A stretch of 64,000 bases of DNA from Martinezella rhizogenes (lineage in GTDB: Bacteria > Pseudomonadota > Alphaproteobacteria > Rhizobiales > Rhizobiaceae): positions 376,864 through 440,863 of the forward strand of contig NZ_JAPYZZ010000001.1 in the NCBI RefSeq assembly GCF_027460065.1. Direction: 5' to 3'. Positions 28,784 through 38,180 of the stretch are shown in pieces (position 1 is the stretch's first letter; each line of letters begins with the position of its first letter). Under the pieces are notes generated by a model. It worked only from the letters and a program-made list of their open reading frames with translations, did not search any database and was not told the DNA's origin. A program made the position numbers and the translations under genes.

Positions 28784-30373
28784 TCAATTCTGGCGCCGAG
28801 CGAAACTCAAGGCGGGAAATACCGCAACGATCATCAAGGTAGAAAAAATCAACCAGAAATACGTCCGATGTGTGTCGTAAGTAAATGCGTCGTTAGACCC
28901 ACCACTCAAAGTGGCGTCAACAATTCCCACCCGACCATAGTCCAGCCCGGCAATAATGCGGCCATAGGGGTCTATGACGGCGGAAATTCCCGTATTGGCG
29001 CCGCGAATCACTGGCACGCCCGTCTCAACGGCGCGTACTCTTGCCTGCAGAAAATGCTGGTAGGGACCGGGCGTATCACCAAACCAGCCATCATTCGTCA
29101 CATTGAGGATCGCCGCCGATCCCTGAAGACCCGGTGTCATCTCTCCGGGGAAAATGATCTCGTAACAGATCAAGGGATAGAAGGTCTTGCCCGAAGGAAG
29201 CGTGAGCGGCGTGCGCGACGAAGCGGCGGAAAAGCCGCCCGGCAAGGCGATGACATTGTCGATGCCGAATTCCCGCAGTATGCCTTCAAAGGGAACATAT
29301 TCGCCAAAGGGCGTCAGATGCACCTTGTCGGTTGCGCCGATGATCTCGCCCTGGCTGTCGATCGCATAGACCGAATTATAATAACGCGGCGGTCGGCCGG
29401 CCCCCTGATCTTCCATCCTGACGGCGCCGGTGAACAGCACCTGGCCGTCCTCGAGTGTTCTGGCGATTTCCGCGAGCGCATCCGGATTTTGCGTCAGGAT
29501 GAACGGCACGGAGGTTTCCGGCCAGACGATGATATCGGGGCGTTTTTTCCCTTCACCCGGCGGCAGGGCCGACAACCGCAGATGCTCTGCGAAAATCTCT
29601 GCACGGTCGGCATTCAGCATCTTGCGGGATTGATCGATGGACGGCTGCACGATGCGGACGGTCAGGGCGTCCGCCGGCGTCTCTGCCGGCGTCTGCAGGC
29701 GGTAAAAGCCATAACCGAAGTGGGCCGCAAGCAGCAGGCCTGCCAGCGCCAGTCCCGGTCCCACGCCTTTTTTCGTAGCGATCAGCGCCGGTGAAGCGAA
29801 AATGAAAACCGCCAGCGCGGTGATGCTGAAAAGACCGAGCAGGTGCGCGGACTGCATCATGACCGGGATGGGCATGATGCCGTAGCCGATGGCGTTCCAG
29901 GGAAAGCCGGTTGCAAGGAAACTGCGCAGCCATTCCGAAAACCCGAAGGCGGCGGCAAGCGCCGCAATGCGTCCAAGGCCATCCGACCAGAGGAGATTGG
30001 CGGCCGCGACGGCAAAACCGTAAAACAGCGCCAGCAATGCCGGCAGACCCAGGATGGCGAGCGGCAGCGCCCAGGCGAATTCATCGGCTTCCAGCAGCAG
30101 AGCGTTGCCCAGCCACCACAGGCCGGCCACGAAATAACCAAGCCCGAAACACCAGCCTATGCCGAAAGCCGGCAGGATGCGGCTGAAGAGACCACCGCCC
30201 GGCTTGCCGGTGCAGCCGTCCACGAGCCAGACAAGCAGGGTGAAAGAGAAAAAAAGCGCCGCGAAAAAGCCGAATGGAGGCAAAGCGAGCGCCCCGACCG
30301 CACCTGCGGCAATCGCCATTACTGCGCGGCTCATGCCGCCGGCCAGCATTACCCTGCCTGCAAGACGCTCCAT
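28784..30373 (-). CDS. lnt: Apolipoprotein N-acyltransferase (ActA)
   Basis: 529-residue inner-membrane enzyme adding the third acyl chain to lipoproteins. About six to eight membrane segments fill the first 220 residues; a nitrilase-type domain follows with catalytic Glu286 (VWPETSVPF), Lys350 (DKVHLTPFGEYVPFE) and Cys403 (LICYEIIFPGEM), and a last membrane helix lies near the C-terminus. In Sinorhizobium this gene is known as actA because loss causes acid sensitivity. Precedes praR by 130 bases on the same strand. Confidence 0.96.
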   Translation of the reverse strand: MERLAGRVMLAGGMSRAVMAIAAGAVGALALPPFGFFAALFFSFTLLVWLVDGCTGKPGGGLFSRILPAFGIGWCFGLGYFVAGLWWLGNALLLEADEFAWALPLAILGLPALLALFYGFAVAAANLLWSDGLGRIAALAAAFGFSEWLRSFLATGFPWNAIGYGIMPIPVMMQSAHLLGLFSITALAVFIFASPALIATKKGVGPGLALAGLLLAAHFGYGFYRLQTPAETPADALTVRIVQPSIDQSRKMLNADRAEIFAEHLRLSALPPGEGKKRPDIIVWPETSVPFILTQNPDALAEIARTLEDGQVLFTGAVRMEDQGAGRPPRYYNSVYAIDSQGEIIGATDKVHLTPFGEYVPFEGILREFGIDNVIALPGGFSAASSRTPLTLPSGKTFYPLICYEIIFPGEMTPGLQGSAAILNVTNDGWFGDTPGPYQHFLQARVRAVETGVPVIRGANTGISAVIDPYGRIIAGLDYGRVGIVDATLSGGSNDAFTYDTHRTYFWLIFSTLMIVAVFPALSFARRQN

Positions 30374-30489
30374 GCCATCTCCGTTTATGCGCGTCTGGAA
30401 AAGCCCGCTCGCGACGAGGCCGCGCCACGGAGTTTCCCCTCAGACCTGACGTAAAGTAAAAAAGATTCGCAGTCCACAGGAGGGATGAT

Positions 30490-30513
30490 GGCCGCAGACT
30501 CCTGCGGCCTTTT
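30490..30513. terminator. GC-rich hairpin upstream of lnt
   Basis: GGCCGCAG-ACTC-CTGCGGCC followed on the plus strand by TTTTG. On the minus strand, where the flanking genes are read, no T-run follows. It may stop antisense transcripts or stabilise the RNA end; role uncertain. Confidence 0.4.
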
Positions 30514-30550
30514 GCTCGTTCCAACCCGCCGAATCCCTGTCTTGAGAGAT

Positions 30551-30580
30551 AAAAGTGACGGGGGCTTCCCGTCACCTTTT
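30551..30580 (-). terminator. Rho-independent terminator after the CorC-like gene
   Basis: On the minus strand: GTGACGGG-AAGCC-CCCGTCAC followed by TTTTATC, directly after the stop codon. It ends the miaB-phoH-ybeY-corC-like transcript, so lnt starts from its own promoter. Confidence 0.88.
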
Positions 30581-31720
30581 CTAGTCGGCGTTGTGCTGGT
30601 GCGTGATCAGGCGAACATCCGGCGCTGGTAGCGCGATAACCCCGTCGGCTTCGCCGGGAGCCCGATCGTCCTGCCCTTCCGAGCCATGATCACGGACGAT
30701 ACGGACGCCTTTGATACGCCGGCTATCCGCATCGAGAATTTGAAACTCGAAACCGGGCACGGCCCGAACCACCTCGCCCTTGGCCGGAATGCGGCCGAGC
30801 GCGAAAAAGATGAGGCCGCCGAGCGTATCGATTTCCTCCAGATGTTCGCGCACGTCGAATTCCGGTCCGATCACTTCTGCAAGTTCGGTAAGTTCCGCGC
30901 GCGCATCCGCAACCAGCACATCGGCGGAGAGCCGCGAAAACATCGCCTCGTCCTTGTCATGCTCGTCATCGATGTCGCCCACGACCATCTCGACGATATC
31001 CTCATGGCTGACGAGGCCGTCCGTGCCGCCATATTCGTCGATCACGAGGGCCAGCTGGGTTCTCTGCGCCTGCATCGTCTTCAACAGATCGGAGGCGAGC
31101 ATCGAGGGTGGTGCGAATAGAATTTTGCGCACGAGACCGGCATCGGCGACCGTCTGCTCGAGATCGACCCGCGCCAGATCGAAATTCGGGCGTGGGGAGC
31201 GCGGCGCTTTCGCCTCACCATAAGCGACGCTGCGCGATCCCGCCCGGCGTTTGTTGCGGGCCTGCTTGGCGACATAGGCCAGCAGATCGCGGATATGGAT
31301 CATGCCTTTGGGATTATCCAGCGTCTCGTCATAAACCGGCATACGGGAGCGTCCGGTCTCCTCGAAGAGGATCAGCGCGTCGCCGATCGTCATGTTCTGG
31401 TCGAGACCGTCGATATCGACGCGCGGGATCATGATATCTTCGACCCTGATCTCGCGGAAACGGAGGATATTGTTCAACATCGCCCGTTCTTCAGGCGAAA
31501 AGGCAGCACCGATTTCGGTGTCGGCCATCAGCGCGTCGGTCAGATCCTCGCGAAGACGCTCGCCCTGTGACGGTTTCAGCAACCGCCCTATGCGCGACCA
31601 GATCGTCGATCTCGGCTTTGCACTGGTGTCGTTCCGTAAGTGACTACTGCCCTCCTCCGAAGAGGACTGCTCGCCGTTTTCTCTGCCCTCATTGGCAGGT
31701 CGTGCAGAATGTTCGTTCAT
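30581..31720 (-). CDS. CorC/HlyC-like CBS-domain protein
   Basis: 379 residues without membrane segments. After a Ser/Glu/Asn-rich N-terminus (1-45) come paired CBS domains (VEDIMIPRVDIDGLDQNM to about residue 270, including LALVIDEYGGTDGLVSHEDIVEMVVGDI) and a C-terminal CorC_HlyC domain (EEIDTLGGLIFFALGRIPAKGE). Family members are linked to Mg/Co efflux and are often called hemolysin-like or TlyC; the E. coli homologue ybeX likewise sits with ybeY, phoH (ybeZ), miaB and lnt. ATG 31720 has GGAG just upstream; a TTG 12 bases earlier is the alternative. Confidence 0.92.
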   Translation of the reverse strand: MNEHSARPANEGRENGEQSSSEEGSSHLRNDTSAKPRSTIWSRIGRLLKPSQGERLREDLTDALMADTEIGAAFSPEERAMLNNILRFREIRVEDIMIPRVDIDGLDQNMTIGDALILFEETGRSRMPVYDETLDNPKGMIHIRDLLAYVAKQARNKRRAGSRSVAYGEAKAPRSPRPNFDLARVDLEQTVADAGLVRKILFAPPSMLASDLLKTMQAQRTQLALVIDEYGGTDGLVSHEDIVEMVVGDIDDEHDKDEAMFSRLSADVLVADARAELTELAEVIGPEFDVREHLEEIDTLGGLIFFALGRIPAKGEVVRAVPGFEFQILDADSRRIKGVRIVRDHGSEGQDDRAPGEADGVIALPAPDVRLITHQHNAD

Positions 31721-31735
31721 GGCTCCAGACAATAT

Positions 31736-32242
31736 TTAAAGCGGTTCCTGACCCGCGTAGGGATCAGATAGGCCAAGCACCGCCAAAATGCGAGTCTCAA
31801 GCGACTCCATTTCTTCCGCTTCTTCCTCGTCCATGTGGTCATAACCGAACAAATGCAGGAACCCGTGGACGAGAAGATGGGTCAGATGATCCTCGAAACT
31901 CTTCTCAAGTTCAAGGGCCTCGCGTTCAACCGTCTCGCGGGCGATGACGATATCGCCCAGCATCGGGCCGGGCATTCCGCCCGGCTCCAGCGGAAAAGCG
32001 GGGAAAGACAAGACGTTGGTCGCCTTGTCCTTGTCGCGCCATTCGGCGTTGATTTCCCGGATATTTTCGTCATCAGTAAAGACCAGCGACAGTTCGACCG
32101 GCGTTTTCGGAAAGGGTTGTTCCTCTTCCCGCTTCAGAAAATCGACGGCGGCATCCAGAACCCTGGTGGAGAATGTGACCAAGTCTTCTTCCGAGGGCCA
32201 ACCTTCGGCCTCGACGCTGATTTGAATATCCAGAACTGTCAT
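31736..32242 (-). CDS. ybeY: Endoribonuclease YbeY
   Basis: 168-residue metal-dependent RNase for 16S rRNA 3'-end maturation and 70S quality control. The zinc motif HGFLHLFGYDH supplies His126, His130 and His136; upstream is the conserved DKATNVLSFP. In the phoH-ybeY-corC-like order it lies 10 bases after phoH and 15 bases before the CorC-like gene, a conserved operon. Confidence 0.97.
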   Translation of the reverse strand: MTVLDIQISVEAEGWPSEEDLVTFSTRVLDAAVDFLKREEEQPFPKTPVELSLVFTDDENIREINAEWRDKDKATNVLSFPAFPLEPGGMPGPMLGDIVIARETVEREALELEKSFEDHLTHLLVHGFLHLFGYDHMDEEEAEEMESLETRILAVLGLSDPYAGQEPL

Positions 32243-32252
32243 TGTCTTTAGG

Positions 32253-33308
32253 TCAGCTGCCCTTCACGAGGCTTTCATCCGGCACGGCCGTGTGGGATTC
32301 ATAAGCCCGGACAATGCGTGCCACCATGGGATGGCGGACGACATCGACATCCTTGAAGCGGACGACGGACACGCCTTCGACATCAGGGAGGATTTGCAGG
32401 GCCTCGACAAGACCGGATTTCACGCCGCGCGGCAAATCCACCTGGCTCGGGTCACCGGTCACGATCATGCGGCCGTTCTCACCAAGACGTGTGAGGAACA
32501 TCTTCATCTGCATGGTCGTGGTGTTCTGGGCTTCATCCAGAATGACGGCAGCATTGGCAAGGGTACGGCCGCGCATGAAAGCCAGCGGCGCAATTTCGAT
32601 GACGCCCGCCTGGATGGCACGCTCCACCTTGTCACCCGGCATCATGTCATAAAGCGCGTCGTAAAGCGGGCGGAGATAGGGATCGACCTTTTCCTTCATG
32701 TCGCCCGGCAGGAAGCCCAGGCGTTCGCCCGCTTCCACCGCAGGACGCGACAGGATGATGCGGTCGACCGCGCCACGCTCCAGAAGCTGTGCGGCATGGG
32801 CCACGGCCAGATAGGTCTTGCCGGTGCCGGCGGGGCCGACGCCGAAAACCAGTTCGGACTGCTCCAGCGCCCGCATGTAGACATCCTGCGTCGGCGTGCG
32901 GGCAGCGATGGTCTTCTTGCGGGTGGAAATCTGCGCCATGGAAATCTTCGCCTTGCGCTCCATCGTCGGCAAGGTCAGCTGGTCGTCTGCGGCCATGGCC
33001 ATGCGGATCGCACCTTCCACGTCGGAGACCTCGGCGGTTCCGCCCTTCAGCAGGCGCTCATAAAGGAAATCCAGCGCGCGGCGGGCCTGATTGGTAGCCA
33101 CGACATCGCCGGTGATGGCGACGGAGTTGCCACGCGGGCGGGCGTCGATATTAAGGCGCTGCTCCAGTAGCTTCAGGTTCTGATCGAACTGACCGAATAG
33201 CTCTCCCGCTATCCTGTTATTCTCGAACGTGAGGACGAAGTGATTGGCGTCGGTCGCGGCTTGGCGTGGCTGGCGCGATGAATTTGATACCAATTCGTGT
33301 GCGTTCAA
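32253..33308 (-). CDS. phoH: PhoH-family ATPase (YbeZ)
   Basis: 351 residues. A KH-like N-terminal domain (about 20-100) precedes a P-loop NTPase domain with Walker A GPAGTGKT (158-165) and Walker B VILDEAQNTT. E. coli PhoH/YbeZ works with YbeY on ribosomal RNA. I chose TTG 33308 (protein begins LNAHELVSNSSRQ): GGAG lies 9 bases upstream, whereas the TTG at 33329 has no ribosome site. Part of the miaB-phoH-ybeY-corC-like operon. Confidence 0.93.
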   Translation of the reverse strand: MNAHELVSNSSRQPRQAATDANHFVLTFENNRIAGELFGQFDQNLKLLEQRLNIDARPRGNSVAITGDVVATNQARRALDFLYERLLKGGTAEVSDVEGAIRMAMAADDQLTLPTMERKAKISMAQISTRKKTIAARTPTQDVYMRALEQSELVFGVGPAGTGKTYLAVAHAAQLLERGAVDRIILSRPAVEAGERLGFLPGDMKEKVDPYLRPLYDALYDMMPGDKVERAIQAGVIEIAPLAFMRGRTLANAAVILDEAQNTTTMQMKMFLTRLGENGRMIVTGDPSQVDLPRGVKSGLVEALQILPDVEGVSVVRFKDVDVVRHPMVARIVRAYESHTAVPDESLVKGS

Positions 33309-33348
33309 GCGGTCAGGCTCCTGTCCCAATCAGTTTCGGCTCCTCACT

Positions 33349-34752
33349 CTAACTCCCTGCCACCTCGGCAAACAAGCTGTTTGGACCCGTTGCGGTGATT
33401 CGTACATTAACAATGTCACCGATTTTCAACGTCTTTGCATCAAGATTCACGGATTGCAGCCACGGAGAGCGACCTATCAACTGCTCAGGCATGCGGCCTG
33501 GCTTTTCCAGCAGCACATCCATGGTCTTTCCGACCAGCGATTCCGCAAATTCCTTCTGCTGCCGCAGCAACAGGGCCTGCAATCGTTCCAGCCGCTCGGC
33601 CTTCACATCTTCCTCCACCTGATTGGTCAGGTCGGCGCCCGGCGTGCCGGGACGGGTGGAATATTTGAACGAGAAGGCCTGTGCATATTTCACCGTCTCG
33701 ACCATCGCCATCGTATCTTCGAAATCGCGATCGGTCTCACCGGGGAAGCCGACAATAAAGTCCCCCGACATGGCGATATCAGGGCGGGCGGCGCGGATTT
33801 TTTCGATGAGCTGGATATATTCCTCACCCGTATGGCGACGGTTCATCGCCTTCAGAATGCGGTCCGAGCCGGACTGCACCGGCAGGTGCAGATAGGGCAT
33901 AAGAATGCGCAGATCGCGATGGGCGCCGATCAGGCGGTCGTCCATGTCGCGCGGGTGGCTGGTGGTGTAGCGAAGCCGCGCAAGGCCCGGAATTTCCGCC
34001 AGCCTGTAGAGCAGTTCGGCCAGACCCCATTTTTCGCCCTTCGGACCTTCGCCCTGCCAGGCATTGACGTTCTGGCCAAGCAGCGTGATCTCGCGCACGC
34101 CGGCATCCACCAGTTTCATCGCCTCATCGACGATCTGGCGCACGGGGCGCGACACTTCAGAACCGCGCGTATAGGGCACGACACAGAAGGTGCAGAACTT
34201 GTCGCAACCTTCCTGCACCGTCAAAAACGCCGTGACACCGCGCGAACGCAGTGTCGCTTTCTCCGCGACCGGCAGGTGCTCGAACTTGTCTTCTACCGCA
34301 TATTCGGTCTCGATGACGCGCTCGCCGCCGCGCACGCGCTTCAGCGCATCCGGCAGGCGATGATAGGTCTGCGGGCCGATGACGACATCGACGGCGGGCG
34401 CACGGCGCAGGATTTCCTCGCCTTCCGCCTGCGCAACGCAGCCGGCAACGCCGATCATGAATTCACGGCCCTGCTCTTCGCGTGACTTCTTCATATCCCG
34501 CAGGCGGCCAAGCGCGGAGTAAACCTTTTCCGCCGCCTTCTCGCGGATGTGACAGGTGTTCAGCAGAACCAGATCGGCTTCGCCCATATCCTCGGTCTGA
34601 ACGTAACCATCCTTCGCCAACGCATCGCTCATGCGCACGGAATCATAAACGTTCATTTGACAGCCGTAGGTCTTGATAAAAACCTTACGGCTGTTTGCGC
34701 CCTCGCGGGCGTTCATGGATGGGGCGTCAAGGCCAAGTGTTTCCTGGGTCAT
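33349..34752 (-). CDS. miaB: tRNA-2-methylthio-N6-dimethylallyladenosine synthase
   Basis: 467-residue radical-SAM methylthiotransferase acting on i6A37 of tRNA. The first iron-sulfur cluster is held by Cys31 ([12 protein letters not shown]), Cys67 (LLNTCHIRE) and Cys105 (GVAGCVAQ); the radical-SAM cluster is at Cys183/187/190 ([17 protein letters not shown]). A C-terminal TRAM domain ends the protein. Precedes phoH by 40 bases. Confidence 0.97.
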   Translation of the reverse strand: MTQETLGLDAPSMNAREGANSRKVFIKTYGCQMNVYDSVRMSDALAKDGYVQTEDMGEADLVLLNTCHIREKAAEKVYSALGRLRDMKKSREEQGREFMIGVAGCVAQAEGEEILRRAPAVDVVIGPQTYHRLPDALKRVRGGERVIETEYAVEDKFEHLPVAEKATLRSRGVTAFLTVQEGCDKFCTFCVVPYTRGSEVSRPVRQIVDEAMKLVDAGVREITLLGQNVNAWQGEGPKGEKWGLAELLYRLAEIPGLARLRYTTSHPRDMDDRLIGAHRDLRILMPYLHLPVQSGSDRILKAMNRRHTGEEYIQLIEKIRAARPDIAMSGDFIVGFPGETDRDFEDTMAMVETVKYAQAFSFKYSTRPGTPGADLTNQVEEDVKAERLERLQALLLRQQKEFAESLVGKTMDVLLEKPGRMPEQLIGRSPWLQSVNLDAKTLKIGDIVNVRITATGPNSLFAEVAGS

Positions 34753-34816
34753 GGCGGCTATCTAGTGTTTTTCCCCGCCAGATTAAACAGAAAAATGCCG
34801 GAAAAGCGAGGATGCC

Positions 34817-34843
34817 AGAGCAACGGAGTAATTCCGTTGCTCT
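34817..34843. repeat. Perfect 11-bp inverted repeat between olsA and miaB
   Basis: AGAGCAACGGA / TCCGTTGCTCT with loop GTAAT. No T-run follows on the minus strand; on the plus side it is followed by AGATTTT. It lies in the 150-base gap between olsA and miaB and could end the fur-olsA transcript or be one of the small palindromes scattered in rhizobial genomes. Confidence 0.6.
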
Positions 34844-34902
34844 AGATTTTAGCTTACGCTTCGGATTTCCTGAAAACCGCGCACAGTTTTCGGTCCGATG
34901 CT

Positions 34903-35697
34903 CTATTTCCGCCAGCCGCCGCGCAGGCTGAAGGCCAGCATCGAGCGGATGGCAGCGGCAATATCAGTCGCAAGACGCTTGCGGTTATCGGCGCTGTGAA
35001 ATGGAACGCTTTCCCCAAATGTGACGTCGACATCGATGGCGCCCGCCTTGATGACGCCGAGCAGATGCGGCACGAGCGTGATGCTGCCGGGCCAGGCGGC
35101 AATGATCCGGTGGTAACGGCCCATGGCCATGCCCTGCACCCGTGTATAGGCGATGGCGACTGGCTGCACGTAGACCAGCTTGCCCGGAACCTGCTCAGCG
35201 GCGGTGGAGGCGGCACCGAACAGGGAGGATTTGACGGCCAGCATGCGGTTGCCATCCGAAGTCGTGCCTTCGGGGAAAAGGACGACGATCTCGCCGTCGG
35301 CTATGCGGCTGGCGATCTCACCCACCTGCTGGCCAGTGCTGCGCTTCTGCTCCCGCTGGACGAAGATGCTTTTCTGCAGGCGGGCGAGCCAGCCAAAAAC
35401 CGGCCAGTCACGCACCTCGGTCTTGGCGATGAACACCACGTCGGCAATGCTGCCAAGAACAAGGATATCCTTCCACGAGGCATGATTGACCGCCAGCATC
35501 AGCGGTTTTGCCTGTTCCACATTCCCGTGCACATGCACGCGGATGCCGAGAACGTGGCAGGCAATGCGATGCCAGATGCGCGGAATGCGACGGCGCAGCC
35601 GCCAGTCGAAGGCGAGACCCAGGAGTTGCAGCGGCAGCAATATGAGCGTCACGATCAGAAGAACGATCGCGATATAGGCTATCCGAAGCCACATCAT
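34903..35697 (-). CDS. olsA: 1-acylglycerol-3-phosphate/lyso-ornithine-lipid acyltransferase (OlsA-like)
   Basis: 264-residue PlsC-family acyltransferase. A membrane anchor (residues 4-30) precedes the catalytic NHASWKDILVLG (H-x4-D) and the glycerophosphate-binding-type motif LFPEGTTSDGNRM. In rhizobia the PlsC homologue OlsA makes ornithine lipid from the lyso form produced by OlsB; OlsB is also encoded in this window, about 12 kb away. Assignment as OlsA rather than a phosphatidic-acid enzyme rests on this context and memory of the Agrobacterium locus. Downstream of fur by 30 bases. Confidence 0.75.
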   Translation of the reverse strand: MMWLRIAYIAIVLLIVTLILLPLQLLGLAFDWRLRRRIPRIWHRIACHVLGIRVHVHGNVEQAKPLMLAVNHASWKDILVLGSIADVVFIAKTEVRDWPVFGWLARLQKSIFVQREQKRSTGQQVGEIASRIADGEIVVLFPEGTTSDGNRMLAVKSSLFGAASTAAEQVPGKLVYVQPVAIAYTRVQGMAMGRYHRIIAAWPGSITLVPHLLGVIKAGAIDVDVTFGESVPFHSADNRKRLATDIAAAIRSMLAFSLRGGWRK

Positions 35698-35727
35698 GAT
35701 GGGAACGCCCGCTTGTTCACCGGCGTC

Positions 35728-36156
35728 TCAGCGCTCGTCGGGTTTCAGCGGCACACCGTAGAGTTCCAGCCGATGATCCACGAGCTTGAAGCCATGCTCA
35801 CGGGCGATCTTTTCCTGAAGCGCCTCGATCTCCGCCGAGTGGAATTCGATAACCACGCCGTTCTTCAAATCGATCAGGTGATCGTGATGTTCTTCGGGAA
35901 CCGTCTCATAACGCGAGCGGCCATCGCGAAAATCATGACGCTCGATGATGCCGGCATCCTCGAACAGCTTCACCGTCCTATAGACGGTGGAGATCGAGAT
36001 GCGCGGATCCACGGCGGAGGAACGACGATAAAGCTCCTCGACATCTGGATGATCAGCGGACTCCTGCAGGACGCGGGCGATAACACGGCGCTGGTCCGTC
36101 ATCCGCATGCCGCGTTCGGCACAAAGCTCCTCCAGCGTTTTCGAAAGGTCTATCAC
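35728..36156 (-). CDS. fur: Fur-family metal regulator (Fur/Mur)
   Basis: 142-residue repressor. A winged-helix DNA-binding half (GMRMTDQRRVIARVLQES, then ISISTVYRTVKLFEDAGII) is followed by the metal/dimerisation half with EEHHDHLIDLKNGVVIEF. In rhizobia the Fur orthologue mainly senses manganese (Mur); in Agrobacterium it affects both manganese and iron. The start is GTG 36156, with AAAAGG 9 bases upstream, giving the standard length although the frame is open much further. Followed closely by olsA. Confidence 0.93.
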   Translation of the reverse strand: MIDLSKTLEELCAERGMRMTDQRRVIARVLQESADHPDVEELYRRSSAVDPRISISTVYRTVKLFEDAGIIERHDFRDGRSRYETVPEEHHDHLIDLKNGVVIEFHSAEIEALQEKIAREHGFKLVDHRLELYGVPLKPDER

Positions 36157-36226
36157 GTCTTCTGGCCTTTTGAGTATTCCGGTTGAATTTTGCGGCTTTC
36201 GCCGAAAAAATGCCTGTCGCAGGGAA

Positions 36227-36721
36227 CTAGCGAAGATCGCGACGCATGACAAGCGCCGTCGACTTTGTTCCATTCTTGGCCGTGTAATAAGCCTTGCGCT
36301 CCGCAACCGTCTTGAAGCCGAGCTTTTTATAAAGCCCCAGCGCAGAGGCATTGTTATTGTCCACCTCAAGGAACATGGTTTCGGCGCCGCGCATCATCGC
36401 CTCGCGAATGGCCGACTGCATCAGACGCCAGCCGAGACCGGCGCGCGAGAATTTGTCGGCCACGGCGACGGTGAGGATTTCCGCCTCGCCGGCCACTTCA
36501 CGCGCCAGCACGAAACCGCCGAGCGGCTTGCTGAAAAATGCGTTTGTCTGGCGGGCGACGGCGCCGAAAACCGCTCCTTGGGTGAGCAGGCCTGAAAACT
36601 CCCCGTCATTCCACGGACGTGGGAAGCGCAAGGCATGCAAGTCCGCCACCGCGGCGCAATCCTCATGCTGCATCGGCACGATCTCGAAATAGGGTTTCCA
36701 GCTCAGGTAGTCGTCAAACAT
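36227..36721 (-). CDS. rimI: Ribosomal-protein-alanine N-acetyltransferase (RimI-like)
   Basis: 164-residue GNAT acetyltransferase. The acetyl-CoA-binding signature is in ILTVAVADKFSRAGLGWRLMQ, followed by MFLEVDNNNASALGLYKKLGFKTVAERKAYY, typical of RimI-type enzymes that acetylate protein N-termini (S18 in E. coli). Adjacent to tsaB, a pairing found widely across bacteria. The real substrate is unproven. Confidence 0.9.
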   Translation of the reverse strand: MFDDYLSWKPYFEIVPMQHEDCAAVADLHALRFPRPWNDGEFSGLLTQGAVFGAVARQTNAFFSKPLGGFVLAREVAGEAEILTVAVADKFSRAGLGWRLMQSAIREAMMRGAETMFLEVDNNNASALGLYKKLGFKTVAERKAYYTAKNGTKSTALVMRRDLR

Positions 36722-36789
36722 CGCAGGTATCGGGCATCACAAATATCGGGCATAACGGGAATCAGTATCGGCCACTCATGCATGCCGTA

Positions 36790-37458
36790 TCAGGCAACGT
36801 CCTGGCGTGCCAGCGCAAAACCGGTCTGTGGCCGGGCATCCGGCCCGCGCAGATAAAGCGGCGCCGGTTTCGGCTGGCCTACCGGCTTGCGCGCTCCAGC
36901 ACGCGCGACGGAGGCAATCGGGAAATGGTCCGGCCCTGAGCCGGTTTCCTCTCCCGCAAACAGCGGTGCGGCAGAGCCGATGACGGCACCATCGAAACCG
37001 GAGAGGGCATCTTTGACGTCATCAAGAGACAGAAGCGCCGCCTCGTTGAGTGGAAATCCATCCGCGCCGAATGTCTGGAGATAGGTTTCACCGCGTTTCG
37101 CATCGAGCCCTACGGCCACAGGCCGGTCGGGGTTTCCGAGCAGATGATGCAAAGCGACAGTCTCCAGCGTCGTGACGCCAACGGCCTCAACGCCGAGCGA
37201 CAGAGCAAAACCACGCGCAGCGGCAACGCCGACCCGAATGCCCGTAAAGGACCCCGGACCGATGGTCACCGCAATGCGCTCGACCTTCTGGAGCGGCAAT
37301 TGCGCCTGCTGCAGGGCGCCGTCGATCACGGCCATCAGCCTTTCGGCATGGCCCTTACCGATCGTTTCGCAGACCTCACCGAGCACCCTGTCAGAGGCGC
37401 TGTCATAGATACAGGCGGAACAATCCACACCTGACGTGTCGAGTGCGAGAACAATCAT
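36790..37458 (-). CDS. tsaB: tRNA threonylcarbamoyladenosine biosynthesis protein TsaB
   Basis: 222-residue ASKHA-fold protein that partners TsaD to make t6A37 on ANN-decoding tRNAs. The N-terminal ALDTSGVDCSACIYD and IAVTIGPGSFTGIRVGVAAARGFA segments are characteristic. It lacks the metal-binding histidines of TsaD, as expected. Lies between the NfuA-like gene (16 bases) and rimI (68 bases) on the same strand. Confidence 0.96.
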   Translation of the reverse strand: MIVLALDTSGVDCSACIYDSASDRVLGEVCETIGKGHAERLMAVIDGALQQAQLPLQKVERIAVTIGPGSFTGIRVGVAAARGFALSLGVEAVGVTTLETVALHHLLGNPDRPVAVGLDAKRGETYLQTFGADGFPLNEAALLSLDDVKDALSGFDGAVIGSAAPLFAGEETGSGPDHFPIASVARAGARKPVGQPKPAPLYLRGPDARPQTGFALARQDVA

Positions 37459-37474
37459 GGCCTGGCTTACAGCA

Positions 37475-38038
37475 TCATACCGCTTCGACTTCGCGCACTT
37501 CCGGCACGAAATGGCGAAGCAGATTCTGAACGCCGTGTTTCAGCGTGGCGGTGGAGGACGGGCAGCCCGAGCAGGCACCCTTCATGTTCAGGAACACCGT
37601 ACCATCGCGGAAGCCGCGGAAGGTGATGTCCCCGCCATCCTGCGCCACGGCCGGGCGAACGCGGGTATCCAGCAGTTCCTTGATGGTGGCGACGATGGTT
37701 TCGTCACCCTCCTCGAAGAATTCGCCTTCCTCGTCCGAGACTTCGGCGGCAATCGCCGTGCCCATGATCGGCCGGCCGGACATGAAGTGTTCCATGATCG
37801 AGCCGAGGATGGCAGGCTTCAAATGCTGCCATTCCGCATCATCCTTGGTGACGGTGATGAAATCAAAACCGAAATAGACGCCAGTGACGCCCGGAATCGT
37901 GAAGAGGCGTTCCGCCAGGGGCGAAGCCTGCGCCTGCGACGCGTTAAGGAACTCCGCTGTGCCGCTTTCCAGCACCACCTTGCCCGGCAGGAACTTCAAC
38001 GTGGCGGGGTTGGGCGTTGCTTCCGTCTGAATGAACAT
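37475..38038 (-). CDS. NfuA-like iron-sulfur scaffold/carrier protein
   Basis: 187 residues. An N-terminal Nfu domain (MFIQTEATPNPATLKFLPGK) is joined to a C-terminal NifU domain with the cluster-binding CSGC (Cys156, Cys159). This is the arrangement of mitochondrial NFU1 and its alpha-proteobacterial relatives, which deliver 4Fe-4S clusters to late targets such as lipoyl synthase; MiaB in this window is a plausible client. The segment between the domains is acidic (SDEEGEFFEEGDE). Confidence 0.93.
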   Translation of the reverse strand: MFIQTEATPNPATLKFLPGKVVLESGTAEFLNASQAQASPLAERLFTIPGVTGVYFGFDFITVTKDDAEWQHLKPAILGSIMEHFMSGRPIMGTAIAAEVSDEEGEFFEEGDETIVATIKELLDTRVRPAVAQDGGDITFRGFRDGTVFLNMKGACSGCPSSTATLKHGVQNLLRHFVPEVREVEAV

Positions 38039-38180
38039 CGTCGTCTCCTTCGAGGCCGCGGTTCACGCCCCGTAATTTAGAATTCTTCCAAAAATACGCC
38101 CGGCGAAGCCACACTTCAAGCCCTGACATGATAATTACATTCAAGAAATCGTCAGCCCTCAAAACCCGTCCGAAACCGGA

